A stretch of DNA of 5,025 nt. It comes from Candidatus Dadabacteria bacterium RIFCSPHIGHO2_12_FULL_53_21 (GTDB taxonomy: Bacteria > Desulfobacterota_D > UBA1144 > Nemesobacterales > UBA2774). The position numbers were made by a program, and so were the translations under genes. The stretch spans positions 30,271 through 35,295 of the forward strand of contig MFCJ01000092.1 in assembly GCA_001775255.1 (NCBI GenBank), written 5' to 3'. Shown here piece after piece: positions 4,612 to 5,025 of the stretch. The notes beneath the pieces are model-generated. The model had not been told where the DNA came from. It was given only the letters and a program-made list of their open reading frames with translations, and searched no databases. The stretch's first letter is position 1. Every line of letters starts with the position of its first letter.

Positions 4612-4682
4612 GGCAGACGAGTTAGGGAAGAATCGTATATGAGTACACATTGTGTGTCCTTCGACAAGCTCAGGACGAACGG
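4612..4682. repeat. About 70-bp composite direct repeat, copy 2
   Basis: This is the partner of 4410-4480. Positions 4645-4682 are identical over 38 bases and include the ACACA-T-TGTGT palindrome and the GTCCT/AGGAC hairpin. The leftmost 30 or so bases are diverged. Confidence 0.8.
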
Positions 4683-4693
4683 GTTGTAAGACG

Positions 4694-4721
4694 AGATGCT
4701 GAAACGAGTTCAGCATGACGG
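4694..4721. repeat. Dispersed hairpin repeat with stem ATGCTGAA/TTCAGCAT
   Basis: A perfect 8-bp stem (4696-4703 with 4709-4716) encloses ACGAG. It belongs with the hairpin at 1790-1810, whose stem is ATCCTGAA/TTCAGGAT: the third pair is C-G there and G-C here. Confidence 0.7.
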
Positions 4722-4802
4722 ATTGTGGATTCCCGATTATTAAGATTTGTTTCATTCGATTGCCGAAGTTAAATAGCGGGATGCCAGTTTAGCAAGGGCG
4801 TC

Positions 4803-4826
4803 CGATTGCTTACTTGCTCGCAATCG
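4803..4826. repeat. Hairpin repeat with stem CGATTGC/GCAATCG
   Basis: A perfect 7-bp stem encloses a 10-base loop, followed by GGGAATGACA. It resembles the ATTGC...GCAATGAC repeat at 1695-1732. It lies 27 bases beyond the ApgM stop codon, but no T tract follows on the minus strand, so I do not call it an intrinsic terminator. Confidence 0.5.
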
Positions 4827-4852
4827 TAGTCGGGAATGACATATTGCGGGAA

Positions 4853-5025
4853 TCAGGCACCGTACTTCTGGAGCCTGCCGGCGTGGGCGAGAATCAGTGT
4901 CATCAGATCCGCGGCCCTGAAAGTGCCGAGCTCCCCTCTGCTGCAGTCGTGCTCCCCGAAGCCCTCGGACCCCCCTCCCCTCGCGTACTTCGAGCTTATG
5001 AGAATCGGCACCGGATGCCAGCTAT
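4853..5025 (-). CDS. apgM: C-terminal end of ApgM-type 2,3-bisphosphoglycerate-independent phosphoglycerate mutase
   Basis: Only the last 56 residues and stop are inside the window; the 5' part lies beyond position 5025. The enzyme interconverts 3- and 2-phosphoglycerate in glycolysis and gluconeogenesis in the cytoplasm and belongs to the alkaline phosphatase superfamily. The visible part begins SWHPVPILI, matching the late 'H-x-x-P-V-P' metal-site histidine region. It continues with SEGFGEHDC and RGELGTFRAADLM, matching the 'F.E..C..G.LG' segment of the family, and ends with KYGA, a typical terminus. The GC-rich composition agrees with the reductase gene and with vertical chromosomal DNA. 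A plain cofactor-independent GpmI is unlikely, because its C-terminus is different. Confidence 0.85.
   Translation of the reverse strand, partial: SWHPVPILISSKYARGGGSEGFGEHDCSRGELGTFRAADLMTLILAHAGRLQKYGA

Noticed and set aside
4468..4755. Minus-strand open frame of 95 codons in the second mosaic
   Set aside because: It translates repeat units (PELVEG, MLNSFQHL) and has no independent coding evidence.
4360..4830. CRISPR array
   Set aside because: Repeats are of several kinds, unevenly spaced (for example a 202-bp offset), and individually palindromic with no spacer pattern.

Overview
The window reads as chromosome of an uncultured Gram-negative-like bacterium. A siroheme nitrite/sulfite reductase and an archaeal-type (ApgM) phosphoglycerate mutase, both GC-rich, sit among families of short palindromic repeats that are known from many deltaproteobacterial, Dadabacteria-like and Nitrospirota-like genomes. 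That placement is an inference from gene content and repeats, and no marker here fixes the phylum.

Layout. Positions 1-1404 (minus) hold the N-terminal 468 residues of the nitrite/sulfite reductase, with a candidate sigma70-type promoter and two upstream dyads. Positions about 1695-1970 are a mosaic of hairpin repeats with no credible gene. Positions 2020-2262 (minus) hold a small acidic, possibly TerB-like protein. From about 2300 to 4207 the DNA becomes AT-rich and looks foreign. It carries a membrane-anchored unknown protein (2422-3009, plus) and, convergent to it, a SIR2-like protein (3136-4089, minus). An intact tRNA-Leu(GAG) lies at 4208-4293 (minus). Positions 4360-4830 are a second repeat mosaic sharing modules with the first. 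Positions 4853-5025 (minus) are the C-terminal end of ApgM.

The main point of interest is the SIR2 gene. It lies between the intact tRNA-Leu and a 60-bp copy of that tRNA's 3' half (3049-3108), in the same orientation and exactly 1157 bp away. The duplication begins in the anticodon arm, as expected for tyrosine-recombinase integration at an anticodon loop. The segment therefore looks like a very small genomic island with one gene, a SIR2-type (probable NAD-processing, possibly anti-phage) protein, and no integrase. A further match to the anticodon-loop core, in inverted orientation, overlaps the stop codon of the neighbouring membrane-protein gene. This suggests that gene may also have arrived through the same hotspot.

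The SIR2 gene is downstream of the tRNA on the same strand, so the tRNA promoter could contribute to its expression. The two housekeeping genes at the window ends have no visible functional link to the island.
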